Assembly: GCA_021464525.1 (NCBI GenBank)
Contig: JADRCO010000015.1
Span: 1-64,000, forward strand
Length of the DNA stretch: 64,000 nt
Reading direction: 5' to 3'
Source: Rhizophagus sp. LPA8_4_AMF
Taxonomy: Eukaryota; Glomeromycota; Glomeromycetes; Glomerales; Glomeraceae
In this document: positions 34,320 through 45,722 of the stretch, piece after piece
Numbering within the stretch: the first letter of the stretch is position 1
Layout of the letters: each line of letters opens with the position of its first letter
Program-made: the position numbers and the translations under genes
Notes under the pieces: generated by a model
The model's database searches: none
Told to the model about the DNA's origin: nothing
What the model saw: the letters and a program-made list of their open reading frames with translations, nothing else

Positions 34320-34575
34320 AAAAGATATTGTACGAGCGTGGTATGTGGCATTTCGTGCCACATCAGATCATTGTTAAAATGTTAAGCGCCCGTACGATAA
34401 CAATATTATTATCCGGACTAAACTTTTTATACTTACTTTCATAAGATTCATATTTTAATATCAAATTTATAACTAATTCATGTAATATAAAATCATGTGT
34501 TTCACAAATTTAGTGTATAATTTTTATACGCAATCAATCATTATATTAAGCATGATGTATATAATAATTAGTAAT
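34320..34575 (-). repeat. Hairpin-bearing module, unit B copy
   Basis: Reverse-complement counterpart of 21177-21385. The hairpin part (34325-34400) reads GTACGAGCGTGGTATGTGGC ... CATTTCGTGCCACATCAGAT ... TTAAGCGCCCGTAC, more degraded than in unit A. It lies before, not after, the GAAGTTCGGAAGTGT block, so its place and orientation both differ from unit A. Confidence 0.7.
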
Positions 34576-36040
34576 ATCTTATCTTATATAGAGCATGTGA
34601 AAAAATTAGATCTATGCTTTAAGAGTCGACTAATAATAAAACAATATTTCAGTTTGAGATTCATATGGTAATAAGAAAATAAGTTAAAAAAATTTAAAGT
34701 TCAGAAGTTCGGAAGTGTAACTTTCTACCTTCTCTATGCAACTTAAACTCTATAAAAACTATTATTTTTTCGATACACACACGTAGAAAAGTTTATAAGT
34801 TAAGATCAATAAGGTCTTATTGGTATATATATAATTTTCTTGAAATTGGAACTCTGGTTACTTTCCTCATAAATTTTTCTTATTTTCGTTTTTTGGTATT
34901 TTAACAAGTCAGATTTTTAATAAAAAAGTTATATTTTTGAAAATTGTATTTCTTTTTCTTTCTAGATTACATTAAAATTATTTATAATTGAGTACAGTAT
35001 TATTAAAAGCTGAATTAGGTTTTTAAAAAAAGATATGCGCTGTTTTACTGTTTTTGTTTGATTTATAACAAGAAATAAGTTTATTGGGAAAGCTAGAAGC
35101 CTTTTTTATTATAGCAGCATATGTTGATCATAAATATAAAAAGGTCCATCTCTCTACACTTAAAACAATTTCTTCAAATATTATTAGTATTATTTGGAGA
35201 TCAAATCAAAAAATAGTGAATCTACTTACTATTTTTATCTACTAAAATTATCTTTTTCATTATTCATCATAATTATAAATTTAATGTGACTGTAATTAAT
35301 TAATTTACAAAAAGGGATAACAATAAATAGTGATCGACAACCACCTGATCATTCATTTTAATAAAATCGGTTTCAATAATTATATTATAATTACAGTTAA
35401 ACAATATTGTTTTGATTATTTAAAATTATTTTTAAAATTAATAATTGATAGAATTCTATATGAAACCAATTAAAATTGAAACTTATTTTGCATTGTGTTA
35501 CCATTTACCAATCATCGGCTATATAAAATAATTTCACGTGAACAAATAAATATCCCGATCCAGTGACCCATGATTTTGTATGTAATTAATAACTGAAAAT
35601 TGAAAATTTACTACACGTTTTCGATTACGATTTGTCGTCAATTAGACTTTGTCAATTAGTACAGTACATTTGTACACAAGAAGAAGTTATATACTATTTA
35701 GTTTTCTAAAGTATAATTTTTAGTGTACAACCAAAAATACGAACTTGGTATTACTTTTTTTATTAATTTATATATTTTAAAATGGTATCATTAGAATATG
35801 AAATAAATGAAACTTTTTATTGCATGGTATATACTAAGGTTTAATTTACGAATTTAAATTGACAAATATTGACTAAAGTTACATTATAATACTTGGTTAC
35901 CATGAGTCAATATCCACATGATCATACAACAAGCTATAAAATCATAAATGGAGTTGATAAATTTTAACTGTTTAAGTACATAACACGTATCCTTTCCTTT
36001 TCATTCCAATTTTATGTGAGCGTGCTTTTTTATATTTCCA
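34576..36040. other. Unit B intergenic DNA homologous to 20.0-22.6 kb
   Basis: Ordered matches: GAAGTTCGGAAGTGT, ACACGTAGAAAAGTTTA, GTTTTACTGTTTTTGTTTG, AGCTAGAAGCC, AATAGTGATCGACAACCAC, CATGATTTTGTA, GTACACAAGAAGAAGTTATATACTA and ACGAACTTGGTATTAC. The retrocopy and the CTATACTAATTTTCGC element of unit A are absent. No gene. Confidence 0.55.
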
Positions 36041-36150
36041 TTAAAGGCCTTTTTTAGGCGATAAATTCCCATTTTTATATTTCATAACTAACATGTAAAG
36101 GATGTTGGATTTTTGGTCAATTTACAAGTGCTTCATTTGTGATTTCTATT
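36041..36150 (-). pseudogene. Kinase relic upstream of copy 6 (minus strand)
   Basis: Counterpart of 22665-22870, further shortened. On the minus strand it keeps a CACAAATGAAGCACTTGTAA block, CCAAAAATCCAACATCCTTT (the TKDPTS region), ACATGTTAGTTATGAAATAT and AAAAATGGGAATTTAT, then jumps to AGGCCTTTAATGG. Not translatable. Confidence 0.75.
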
Positions 36151-36686
36151 CATATTTAAAAAAGAAAAAAAAATTATTAATTCAACTGCAAAAGATCTGC
36201 AGAAAATGGAAACCTGGCATAGCGTCAAATAAAAGTAAAAAATTATGTGGAAAAATTATTTTTAAGAAACAAACTATTTGATACTTTGGGATAAATATTA
36301 TATGTGAGTTCACAGCTATCAGCACCGAAACCATATATGAATTTTTTTGCACTTTACTCACGGATCTCGAATTAAAATTTTATCAAATGTAATATTGGGT
36401 AAAGCAATTAGGTATATACTTACTCGATATACTGTACCGTATGTAATAGATTAAATTAGCCAATTAATCTATACTAGATAATTTCTTTATCGATACTTAA
36501 TTGGGAATGTTCTTGTTAGAAATGTAATATAACAATGCTTCAATTCATACTGTCATACATATTGGATATGTGTGATAACATTATTATTTTATTTTTATTT
36601 TTATTAGTAATTTTATTTTTATTTGTTTCTAAATTAAGCAACATGTGATGTAACAATTTGTTGATTATTGTCCAAAAGTGGGGGAT

Positions 36687-36795
36687 GTCTAAAGCCGTGT
36701 TCGATCACGTGATGTACACACACCTTGATTGGTCACTATAAATAGCCAGACATTATGATTGGTTTATTATCACGTGAACGAACATGGCTTTAGAC
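36687..36795. repeat. MITE-like insertion with GTCTAAAGCC termini, upstream of copy 6
   Basis: The left arm GTCTAAAGCCGTGTTCGATC, then ACGTGAT, is inverted at the right end ATCACGTGAACGAACATGGC, then TTTAGAC. The element is 109 bp and absent from the matching place in unit A (near 23.53 kb). It contains CACTATAAATAG. The arms run through CACGTG. Confidence 0.88.
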
Positions 36796-37001
36796 GACCC
36801 CCAAAAAGGGGTAATGATTATAGTAGTAATTCTTGCACTTTGCATATGGAAAAAAGAATTAAAAAATTAACGAACAAATAAGAAGAATAAACGTTATCAT
36901 AGAATTCTTTTTTTATTATAAAGAAAGAAGATAGGTTTTGAAATAATGCAAGCTTTAGATTTTCACATGTACTAATTAATATTCACATGTTTAAATTTTG
37001 T

Positions 37002-37009
37002 TATTTAAA
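37002..37009 (+). promoter_or_regulatory. TATA-like box of copy 6
   Basis: TATTTAAA, conserved in position and sequence with copy 4 (23706-23713). About 108 bp before the start codon. Confidence 0.45.
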
Positions 37010-37116
37010 CACATTCTTTTTTTAAAAATAAAAATGCAAGGCACTTCAGTTTCATATAAATCAGCGAAAATAAATCAAATCACTTTCACAATCGATACTT
37101 AGAGCGAACTAAGGAA

Positions 37117-39402
37117 ATGTCTCTTTCATTAGAAACGTCTGTTTTATTGGAACACTCTGGACCCAGAGAGACTAATGGTAAGTGCTCCCTTTGTAAACGA
37201 CAACGAATTGCGACGATGTGGTGTGAAAAATGTGATATTATGAACTTGAAAGAATGTTTTCCAAATTGGACTAGTGGAAATTCTATAATAGATGAGTTTA
37301 TTAGATTTACTCAATTAAACGCTAAGGAGAGTATGGACTACCTCGAATGGATTGATTTTAATCAATTTGACTTGATCAAAAATATTAATGAGAAAGGTGC
37401 TTTCAGCTCGATTTATTCAGCAGTATGGATGGAAGGTCCGAGGTGGAATTTAGATGAAGAAGCCGAAGTATGGGCTCGTACTGGTCCAATTAAGGTCATC
37501 CTAAAAAGATTAGATAATTCTCATAATATAAGTCAAGAATTTGTAGATCAAGTAAGTAAACGTGCAGATTAATTCGTAGTCCGATCATGTGCAGAATTTA
37601 TTTAAACTGATCAACTCCGTGATTTAAGAATTCTCGTTAATAAAATCGGCGATAAGTAGTGTGGACACGAGTGGGCGTCAAACTCGCACATAAGGGTTGG
37701 ATTCGATTCAATCGACTCTAAATGTTTTCATAGATGCCTTATAAAAAATTTTTATAAATCGATCATATCTGAATTTTTTGAATAAAAACTAGAAAAATGA
37801 TCATTTATCGTAATAAATTTTTTATAGAAATACGGCCAACTTGACCAACAAGATGATCATACATCGGCCAATATGCAAAAATGATTTGAATCAATCAATT
37901 TGATTTACAGTTAGATCTTGATATACCGATATGTTAAAAACTCGATATAACGATAAAATTTATTTTCTACTATAGGAGAAAAATGTAAATTTCGTTATAA
38001 ATTGATATGCCGATTTTTTTCAATATTTTAAATATCGGGTTTGACTGTAATTTTCAATTTTAGATCTTAGATCACGTAATCTATAGTGCACTCACAGGCC
38101 AAAACTATTCATAATTCTGGCATATTCTGGTCCAGGTAAGGTTTTTTTTGGCTCGCACTTTGACTCTCGTGAATCTTGTTGAGTCGACTCGTTTCAAATA
38201 AAATTTTAAAATTTACCGAATACGATACAAGTAGTCAAACATCGTTAATTTGTGTTACAATCCGCAGATAGTCAATCCGTACCCGCGGATGACGGATATC
38301 CGCATACGTAATACTATCGTTAATTTAGGCCAAATATAGGCTGGCTAAATTAGTAACCCGAACTTCGAACTCAAGCTTGAGAGGATGTTTGATTCCTGAA
38401 TTATTATTACCTCAATTAATAATAAAGCTTTATAGATTGTAAACTGAATAAATTCTAAATTAACATACTTTATTAAAAGCCATTAACGAGATAATGACCA
38501 GTTCTTAAATAAATCACGAATGGTGTTTGATCGAAAAAAATTCAGATTATAATATTTCATTTGATTTAATACTTATTTGCTAATTAATAATTAATTTAAA
38601 AGTTATATAGATACCATAAATGTTTGAAAAGTGGAGCACTTGCAGATTGTTTTGGTATAACCAAAGATTCAACATCATGCTACATGCTTGTTATGAGATA
38701 TTACAAAAACTGGAGTTTATACTCGTATCTTAAAGAAACCTTGGGAGTACTTTGTTGGAGAGATATCGTAGATATGTTATGGTCAATATCCGTAGGCCTT
38801 AAATATATTCATGAATATGATGTCTTGTTCATGGACATTTACACGGGGGGAATATATTAGTCGAAAGTGATGTGAACTCGATTGATACTAAAATCACGGA
38901 TACTGGATTACATGGACCTGTTGATAAACATTTATCTCCCAAAGAAATTTACGGTGTAATTCCCTTTGTCGCACCAGAGATCTTTAATGGACATACGCCA
39001 ACTAAAGAATCCGACATCTATAGTTTTGGAATGGTCATGTGGATGTTGTCTGCTGGTGTGCGTCCTTATTATGATAGACCTCATAATAAACAACTAATTC
39101 AGGAAATCTGCTTAGGATTAAGACCAAGCGTCGTAGATGGAACTCCACCTGTTTTCTCCAGTTTAATGTTACAATGTTTAGATGCGAATCCATCAAATAG
39201 ACCAGCAGCGTCTCAGCTTGACGAATGTTTAGGAGATTGGGTTACGGCAATTTGTGATAACCCTGACCCATCTGAATTGTCAGATCAGTTTGACGCTGCT
39301 GAAGAAATAAAATTCTCAAATTTAGAAAATTCTAATTTCGATACTTTCTCAAATCACGCAAAAGCTATTTATTTCAGTCGCCCATTATGGTTGATTGATT
39401 AA
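37117..39402 (+). pseudogene. Pseudokinase-like gene, copy 6, frameshifted
   Basis: Exon 1 (37117-37551) is intact: MSLSLETSVLLEHS, CSLCKRQRIATMWCEKC, WTSGN linker, EKGAFSSIYSA, KVILKRL. Donor CAA|GTAAGT; intron 1051 bp; exon 2 from 38603 after TTAAAAG. At about 38820-38826 two extra bases (GATGTCTTGTT against GATCTTGTT in relatives) shift the frame just before the catalytic loop. The frame as read stops after MDIYTGGIY, while the next frame resumes DTKITDTG and APE and runs to SRPLWLID*. The shifted segment would have read HGHLHGGN. The remainder is well preserved, so the break is recent, or the transcript yields an N-lobe-only product of about 226 residues. Closest to copy 4. Confidence 0.85.
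37735..38075. repeat. Small elements in the intron of copy 6
   Basis: At 37.74-37.84 kb, CCTTATAAAAAATTTTTATA to AAATTTTTTATAG with AAATGATCATTT resembles the element at 6731-6841. At 37.91-38.06 kb, TTAGATCTTGATATACCGAT to ATCGGGTTTGACTGTAA resembles the TATAACGA family at 25.86 and 30.64 kb. The second is absent from copy 4, which helps explain the longer intron here. Confidence 0.55.
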
Positions 39403-41470
39403 TTAATTGGTTAGGATAGGCACTTTTTTTTACCCTCATGCGTTAAATATATTTCGATTCTCATTGCAACCCAATAATCCGCCGTCAACTCTTATTATTA
39501 TATTATTTGTTTGTTTTCGAAATCACAAACTTAACATTTAAAATAATAAGCAGTATTTTATGCAGACGTTTTTAAGGCTTTTCGTTCACAAATCAATTAA
39601 GTACTCGTTACATATAAAATAAGTATTATATCACAAACACAATTTTTTTCGTATTTTATTCGGAGTTTTTTTTATTATATATAGACAGAATATGGCAATT
39701 ATATTAATAATAATACGGTTTCGCCATGATCATATTTATTGAATCGCTCGCTCTAATTAACTGCAAGTTAATTAGGATCTATGATGGCAAATTACAATAG
39801 ATTTTCTCGTATTAAATTTTATCTAGCATAAAATTGTTCTAACACAAAACAAAGTTTATTGACGTATAGACTTATTTTCAAGTACCGGGATTTCGCCCTT
39901 TTTTATGACTTAAGGTATTACGCCTAAATTTATATCGATAGTGTATCACTAATTGGATTCATCGTATATATTTTCGTATACATATTTATAATGTCTTTTT
40001 ATACATTTTCGTAATATATACATATGTGTAAACATATACTGACTCTCCAGTTAGAAATTCGTGATATCAACTTTTATCAATAAAAAACGGTTTACATCGA
40101 GTTTTACTATAAATATAATTGTATTTAATTTATTTATCGTATTAACGTTAATATAATGTTATCTAATAGAAATGAATAGATTTTGACCAGTTCGAGGCCA
40201 AAATCGAGTATAGATGTCAGGTGATTATTTTTTAGTGCTGGTCGAAAATAGTTAATTTTTGGCCAAAGTTAGGTTTATCGCGAATAAATGCAATGAACTT
40301 ATGCAATATCGCGAAATTTATATAAAATTATTTATAGACGGTCTTTATTTAGAGAAAATTCCTTATTGCAGTTTTCATTAAAGTGATTGGAGGCCTTTTA
40401 AAAGCAAATTAAATAACTGAAATTCTAGAACAAAAATATTCGATATTTTAAATAATAATGAAAGGATGTCAATGACTTCCAATATATATATAGTATCTAC
40501 TTGGCTTTTCAAGGATAGGAGAATTAATCAAAGAAATTGTCTATCTAATACCTAATACTATACCAACATTATGCCGGTAGTCTTATCAAAGAATAATTAG
40601 TTTATTAACATGAGAATATGCTCACAAAGTGCGTGAGCGGGAACACATAATAGGCGAAATTTTTGATTGGTGCTTATCAGTTATGCAGAAATATTGTGGA
40701 CGGACCAAATAATCCAAGTCGGCGTGATTTTAATAAATTCATTAATTTGTATACAAAGCAATCATCTAATACGAACTCAAGAAAAAAAAATTGTTTTGAA
40801 AATGTTATGGCGAATAATAACTGAATATGAAAATTTAATTCTTTAATTATTGAAAAATTTAGATTTTTTCTTTGCTTAGCTGCTATTTAAAAAGCAGAGA
40901 GATTTGATTCAAGCCACAAAATATCATTGTTCCTATTCGTTAGCGATTTAACAATTAAAATAATTTATTACGATAACAATAATAATGTAATAATATCATA
41001 AAACAGGTTACCAATTTATTGGTAATTGATAAATTCAAAAATAATAGCGTGAAATTAGCTTGGCTAAAGTTTTCTTTTTCCTAATACTAACTAGGAGACA
41101 AATATTATTGTCATAGATAATATAGCCTGAAAATTATGTAAATTTCGCATATGCATAACTTACGCAATCATGGCCGAAAAACCCTGCGTGCGTACAGCTT
41201 GATCTACTATATCTACTATATCTGTTAGATTTAGATAAAACTTGGGTTAGTTCGGGTGACTTAGATTTTATTAATGATATCACTTTATCACTCTTAAAAC
41301 GATGCGTTATATTTATATTGTATTTTGTTTCACCACAAGTTTCATTAAACATGAATAAAAGGGGGGCTTCAGGCCTTTAGATTTTGATTTTTTTTAATCT
41401 TTTTTTTTAAAATTCGAAATTAATTTTCATTCATATAAAAACCGATCATTTCATTTTTTTGAAATCAGTC
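39403..41470. other. 3' flank of copy 6 and non-coding interval
   Basis: It aligns with the 3' flank of copy 4 to about 39.85 kb. From 39.85 to 41.47 kb nothing recognisable was found. A minus-strand frame at 41134-41352 (MFNETCGETKYNIN start) is open with an ATG, but I see no family and no support from homology. Confidence 0.4.
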
Positions 41471-41477
41471 TCTTCTT

Positions 41478-41560
41478 TCAGACCTTTTGGTCTCAAGGGG
41501 CTTTTTAAGATCAATATAGCGAATTATTCCCAGATTGTAAAGAAACAAGGTCCTTGTTCC
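41478..41560 (+). pseudogene. Relic of kinase exon 1 (plus strand)
   Basis: CAGACCTTTTGGTCTCAAGG resembles the 5' part of copies 1 and 8 (CAGACCCTCAGGTCTCGGGA; GGACCTGTCCTTTGAGTCTC), and CCCAGATTGTAAAGAAACAA matches the Cys-module start (PDCKKQ). Short and broken. Confidence 0.6.
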
Positions 41561-41574
41561 GCAGTAAGGATGGA

Positions 41575-41935
41575 GTTCCAATATTTTTCCTCCATATAAC
41601 TGCCATGCATGAACGAGACTATGTTCATGAATAAAATTATTACCAGCTGAAATAGTTTATAAGGTACCTACAATATCTCTTCAGTAAATGAATTCCATAG
41701 AATACATAAATACTAGAGCGATGATGTATCCTAAATCAATTACAAGGACTGTCGATAATCTCATCAACTTTACTACGTCGTAATGCTTTCGTTGCTCTGG
41801 GACGGAATGATACGCCGACAAAAAATCCGATGTTTTCTCATTGATCTTCCCTATTATAACGAAAGTTTCTTCTTTTGATATATTAATGATGGATTTTATA
41901 TCAATAATTTTGACGACGTTTAATCCAAAGGACAT
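41575..41935 (-). pseudogene. Relic of kinase exon 2, joined to an unrecognised frame
   Basis: On the minus strand, AGAGATATTGTAGGTACCTT, TTTCAGCTGGTAATAATTTT and ATTCATGAACATAGTCTCGTTCATG match RDIVDML, SAGLNFI and IHEHDLVH of exon 2. It then ends near ATATGGAGGA. Upstream, the open frame starting at 41935 (MSFGLNVVKIIDIKS, later YHSVPEQRKHYDVVKLMRL) is not kinase-like and runs into the relic. That frame may be a fragment of another gene. Confidence 0.55.
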
Positions 41936-42030
41936 GATTTACAACTTAGGTTTATGATTAAGGCCGAGCGAGCACTATCAGTGAAATTTTGTCCGTTTTC
42001 TCTTGATCAGATACAATAACTTAACTCTAG

Positions 42031-42290
42031 GAATATCTCGATAAATCTATGGGAGTTCTTTACTAGGGATACTCTAGTTATGTTATAAACCATATCAATT
42101 GGTTTTAATTACATCATGAACATAGACTATCTCATTCAATATTTACATGGAGGAAATGCGTGTGGTCAAATTTAATCAATATTAGAGTATAAATAGCATA
42201 TAACTTTACGAAGAATTTGTAATGATCAAATCAAAATTGACGTTCAAATTTAGAAAATGGTTACCGTATTTAAAAATTAGTCGTCTATTA
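42031..42290 (+). pseudogene. Relic of kinase exon 2 (plus strand) with large internal deletion
   Basis: It begins CTCGATAAATCTATGGGAGT (LDKSMGV), passes through a broken catalytic-loop region (CTCATTCAATATTTACATGG AGGAAATGCG) and, after a gap, matches the C-terminal tail: TTGACGTTCAAATTTAGAAA and TTAGTCGTCTATTA. Many breaks. Confidence 0.7.
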
Positions 42291-43304
42291 ACTTTTGATT
42301 CTATTAATGTCGGATGGTTTGATTGTGAAAGGGATTACAACTGAATGTTTTAGTATCTAAAAAAATAATTGATCTATATTGAAAAATAATTGTTTTCTAA
42401 TATTTTCTGTTATGACCGGTTCATTATTACAATTTTACAATCGACTTCTCTTTTGTTGTCGAATAGTTTTAAATAAAATATTAACATTTATAGTAATATT
42501 TATCAGCTTTATTCTATATGCTTTTTTTTAACGCACAATTTTATTAGAAATTTTCTTTTAAATCAATAAAATGAATACATTTACGATTATTTTAAAAAAG
42601 ATAATATCCTATTGTTTGAATGGCGAAGTCCGCATTATTTTCTTTTTAAATTTGAATATATAAGACTTATTTTTAGAGTATTATAAGATAGTACCAAAAA
42701 TGTCTTAATTAGATTTCATTATTATTGTTAAAATAAGATTTAGGGTTTAAAGTTAAATAATCTTGCCAATTTTGCTATTTTTTAATAGGATGTATAACCG
42801 ACATTTGGTACATCATGCAGGATGCACGTAAAAAGGAAGGTTAGAATTTTTTTGTCATTGTTCTCGCGTATTAAAATTACGCGTTATCTCGTCTATCTTC
42901 CTATTTTTTAACAATTAGAAAATGGAAAATTTCCTACTATTGTGTCGTGACCGATGTTTTCTGCAGTATAAGTTGAAAAAAGGTATTTTTGTCGATCATT
43001 CAGACAGGTTAAATTGGTGATATGTATCATGTTAATTTCCGCATTCATATAAGATTTAGAACTTTATGTAATCATAAAAATTTTCCAAAAATATATACTT
43101 CTGAAAAGTGAATATGCTTATTATTTATGCAACTTACTGCAGAATTTGACATACTCCATAGGATTGAAAAAAATTTCAAAACAATAACGATTAATATCCG
43201 TATTATTCTTAACAATGGTAAATGTGCTTTCTTCTATAAAAATGAAAGTTTATTTACAATCCCTTAAATCTTTGAAACACATAAAAAAAACGGCCTAATA
43301 TTTT
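42291..43304. other. Non-coding interval
   Basis: AT-rich, no gene or clear repeat recognised. Confidence 0.35.
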
Positions 43305-43400
43305 TTGGTCTTATGATAAAGAAAAAATTTTTCCATAATTAGATTAGTGGAAGTTTATAGAAAATTGATATCACCTAAACATCACTTACTATCTGATTGA
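43305..43400 (+). pseudogene. Short relic of kinase exon 1
   Basis: The sequence GAAAAAATTTTTCCATAATT, then AGATTAGTGGAAGT, matches the LKENFHNWTSG segment of exon 1, and an AAAATTGAT (KID) follows. Fragmentary. Confidence 0.5.
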
Positions 43401-43647
43401 CTTGATTTACTTCTTTCTAAGGAAATTTATTTAATTTTAATCTAATGAATTCCCGGTTTTAGGTTCGTTTCTAGTAGAAGGCACCAATTGCTATCAATTA
43501 TTTTGATGAGAAGAATAATGTAGCATTGTTCGGGAAAATGCGGAATTACTCAAAATTAGCAATGATCGTACGATTTCTCACTCATCAAGGTATATCGGCT
43601 TTTATAGGCGGTTGTCGGTCTGCATGGAATTTCTCTTCTGGCGATCA

Positions 43648-43784
43648 CCCCATATCGGTTATTTCTGTAAACTACGTAAAATGAGTCTTTCCCGGAAAAT
43701 GTAAACAATTCGATAAATTTCGTGATTTAAGGCTATTAATTCCGTAAATATGAATATAAAAATGGATCTACTTTTTTTACAGGG
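43648..43784 (+). repeat. MITE-like element just upstream of copy 7
   Basis: CCCCATATCGGTTATTTCTG at the left and GGATCTACTTTTTTTACAGG at the right match the family at 866-970 and 1288-1452. It ends 7 bp before the TATATATT of copy 7. Confidence 0.7.
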
Positions 43785-43790
43785 TCACGC

Positions 43791-43798
43791 TATATATT
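43791..43798 (+). promoter_or_regulatory. TATA-like box of copy 7
   Basis: TATATATT about 90 bp before the ATG at 43886, immediately after a MITE-like element. Inferred by position only. Confidence 0.35.
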
Positions 43799-43885
43799 TA
43801 CATCACGCCATCAGATATCAAAAAAGAAATTTATATAGTGCCTGAATTTCTGAATTTTTCTTTGCTTTCTAATTATCCAACTACC

Positions 43886-45303
43886 ATGCTTGGAGATACG
43901 GGTCAACTTCCATTATACGGCAACTGTCCAGATTGCAGGAGGCAACGAACTACTGCAGCATGGTGCAAAACATGCGATATTGCAACTTTGAAAGAAAATT
44001 TCCGCAATTGGACTAGTGGACATTATAAGATAGATGAATTAATTAGGTATACTCAACTAAATGCAAACGAGAGTATGGATTACTTAGAGTGGATTGATTT
44101 TGATCAATTTGATTTAGTTGAGAATACCAGAAAACAAGGTGCTTATAGCTCAATTTATTCTGCAATATGGATGGAAGGTCCAATATGGAACCTAGATGAG
44201 GAAGCAGAGGTATGGAATCGTAGTGGCCCAATTAAGGTCATTCTGAAACGTTTGAATAATTCTCATAATATGAGTCAAGAATTTTTAAATCAAGTGAGCA
44301 GTCAAAATTCGATTTCATTCGCTTACAATAATGTTTTATTTCAGATACTGTCACCGTCGAAGTTACGATATTACGGCACATTAATGCAATATAATTACAA
44401 TTTCGACGGCGGCTATAGCTTAACTTGTTTTTTATTATTATAATATTCACATTAATATAATACTTATTTCTAATTTAATTTAAAAAGTTATATAGATATC
44501 ACAAATGCTTGCAAAGTGGAGCACTTGCAGATTGTTTTGGTATAACAAAAGACCGAACATCGCATTATATGCTTGTTATGAGATATTATGAAACCGGTAA
44601 TTTATACTCGTTCCTTGACGAATCCATGGGAATCATTTGTTGGAGAGATATCATAGATATATTGTGGTCAATATCGATTGGTCTTAAATTTATCCATGAG
44701 CATGATCTCGTTCATAGAAATTTGCATGGAGGGAACATATTGGTTGAAAGTGAAATGGATTCGACTGTTGCTAAAATCGCAGATACTGGATTATACGGAC
44801 CTGTTGACAAACAAATATCGTTTCAACAAATTTATGGCGTAGTACCTTTTATTGCTCCAGAGATCCTTAGTGGAAATAAGCTAACCAAAGCATCAGATAT
44901 TTATAGCTTTGGTATGATCATGTGGATGTTATCATCTGGTGTACGTCCTTATTTTGACAAACCCCATGATAAGCAACTTATTCGAGAAATATGCTCAGGA
45001 TTAAGACTAAATGTTGTAAGTGGAACTCCACCTGTTTTTACTAAACTAATGTTACAATGTTTAGATGCCAATCCATCAAATAGACCAACAGCGTCCAAAA
45101 TTTGCGAGTATTTAGAAGATTGGGTTACAACAGTTTGCGATAATCCTAATCCATCCGATTTATTAGAACAATTTGATGCTGCTGAAGAAATTAAATTCAC
45201 AAATTTAGAGAGATTAAATTATAATATTTTACCGTGTCACGAAAAAGCCATATATTTTAGTCGTCCATTAGATCCCATTATTAATATCGAATCTTCAACA
45301 TAA
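43886..45303 (+). CDS. Pseudokinase-like protein, copy 7 (about 407 aa)
   Basis: Exon 1 is 43886-44293 and exon 2 is 44488-45303; the intron is 194 bp with CAA|GTGAGC and TAAAAAG|TTATAT. The start MLGDTGQLPLYGNC is the first ATG before the Cys module; the frame is open upstream but lacks an earlier ATG. Motifs: CPDCRRQRTTAAWCKTC, WTSGH linker, KQGAYSSIYSA loop, KVILKRL lysine, HRNLHGGN (Arg of HRD kept, Asp to Asn), ADTG, APE. It ends with a longer tail, SRPLDPIINIESST. This is the only copy that keeps the HRD arginine, and with ADTG it is perhaps the closest to an ancestral state; the catalytic Asp is still missing. Predicted inactive kinase fold. Neighbour of broken copy 8 in the same orientation. 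Confidence 0.9.
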
Positions 45304-45722
45304 CTTTTCTAGAAAAACGGGATATTATTTTTTTCGTAAATTTAAAAATATGTTTGCCATACAATACGAAATTGTTAATTTTAATTAATTCGATGACGTT
45401 TATTCATTGCAGCCGAAAACACCATTTCTTTTTTTTATTTCTTTACGTCACAACCATTTTTTTAAAAAAATAATTCGTTATTTATCGTTTTTGTTAACTG
45501 GACTAACAAATTATTATATTAACTAACGTATTTATTCAAATCACGGACCGAAAGTTATTTAATGAATAGTAATTTCGCTGAGTATAATGTCATTTACTAT
45601 TATGCATGTGTTTTTTTCATAAAAATATAAAGATGATAATTCAGTGAAAGTGAGGGCGAGGATTGAAAAATTTGATGAATCGTGAAACGACGCTGGCAAA
45701 ATGCTTTGAATATGTAAACTAT

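Noticed and set aside
34155-34361. Minus-strand frame starting MARNATYHARTISF
   Set aside because: Part of it is read through the hairpin module; the unit-A counterpart is not open.
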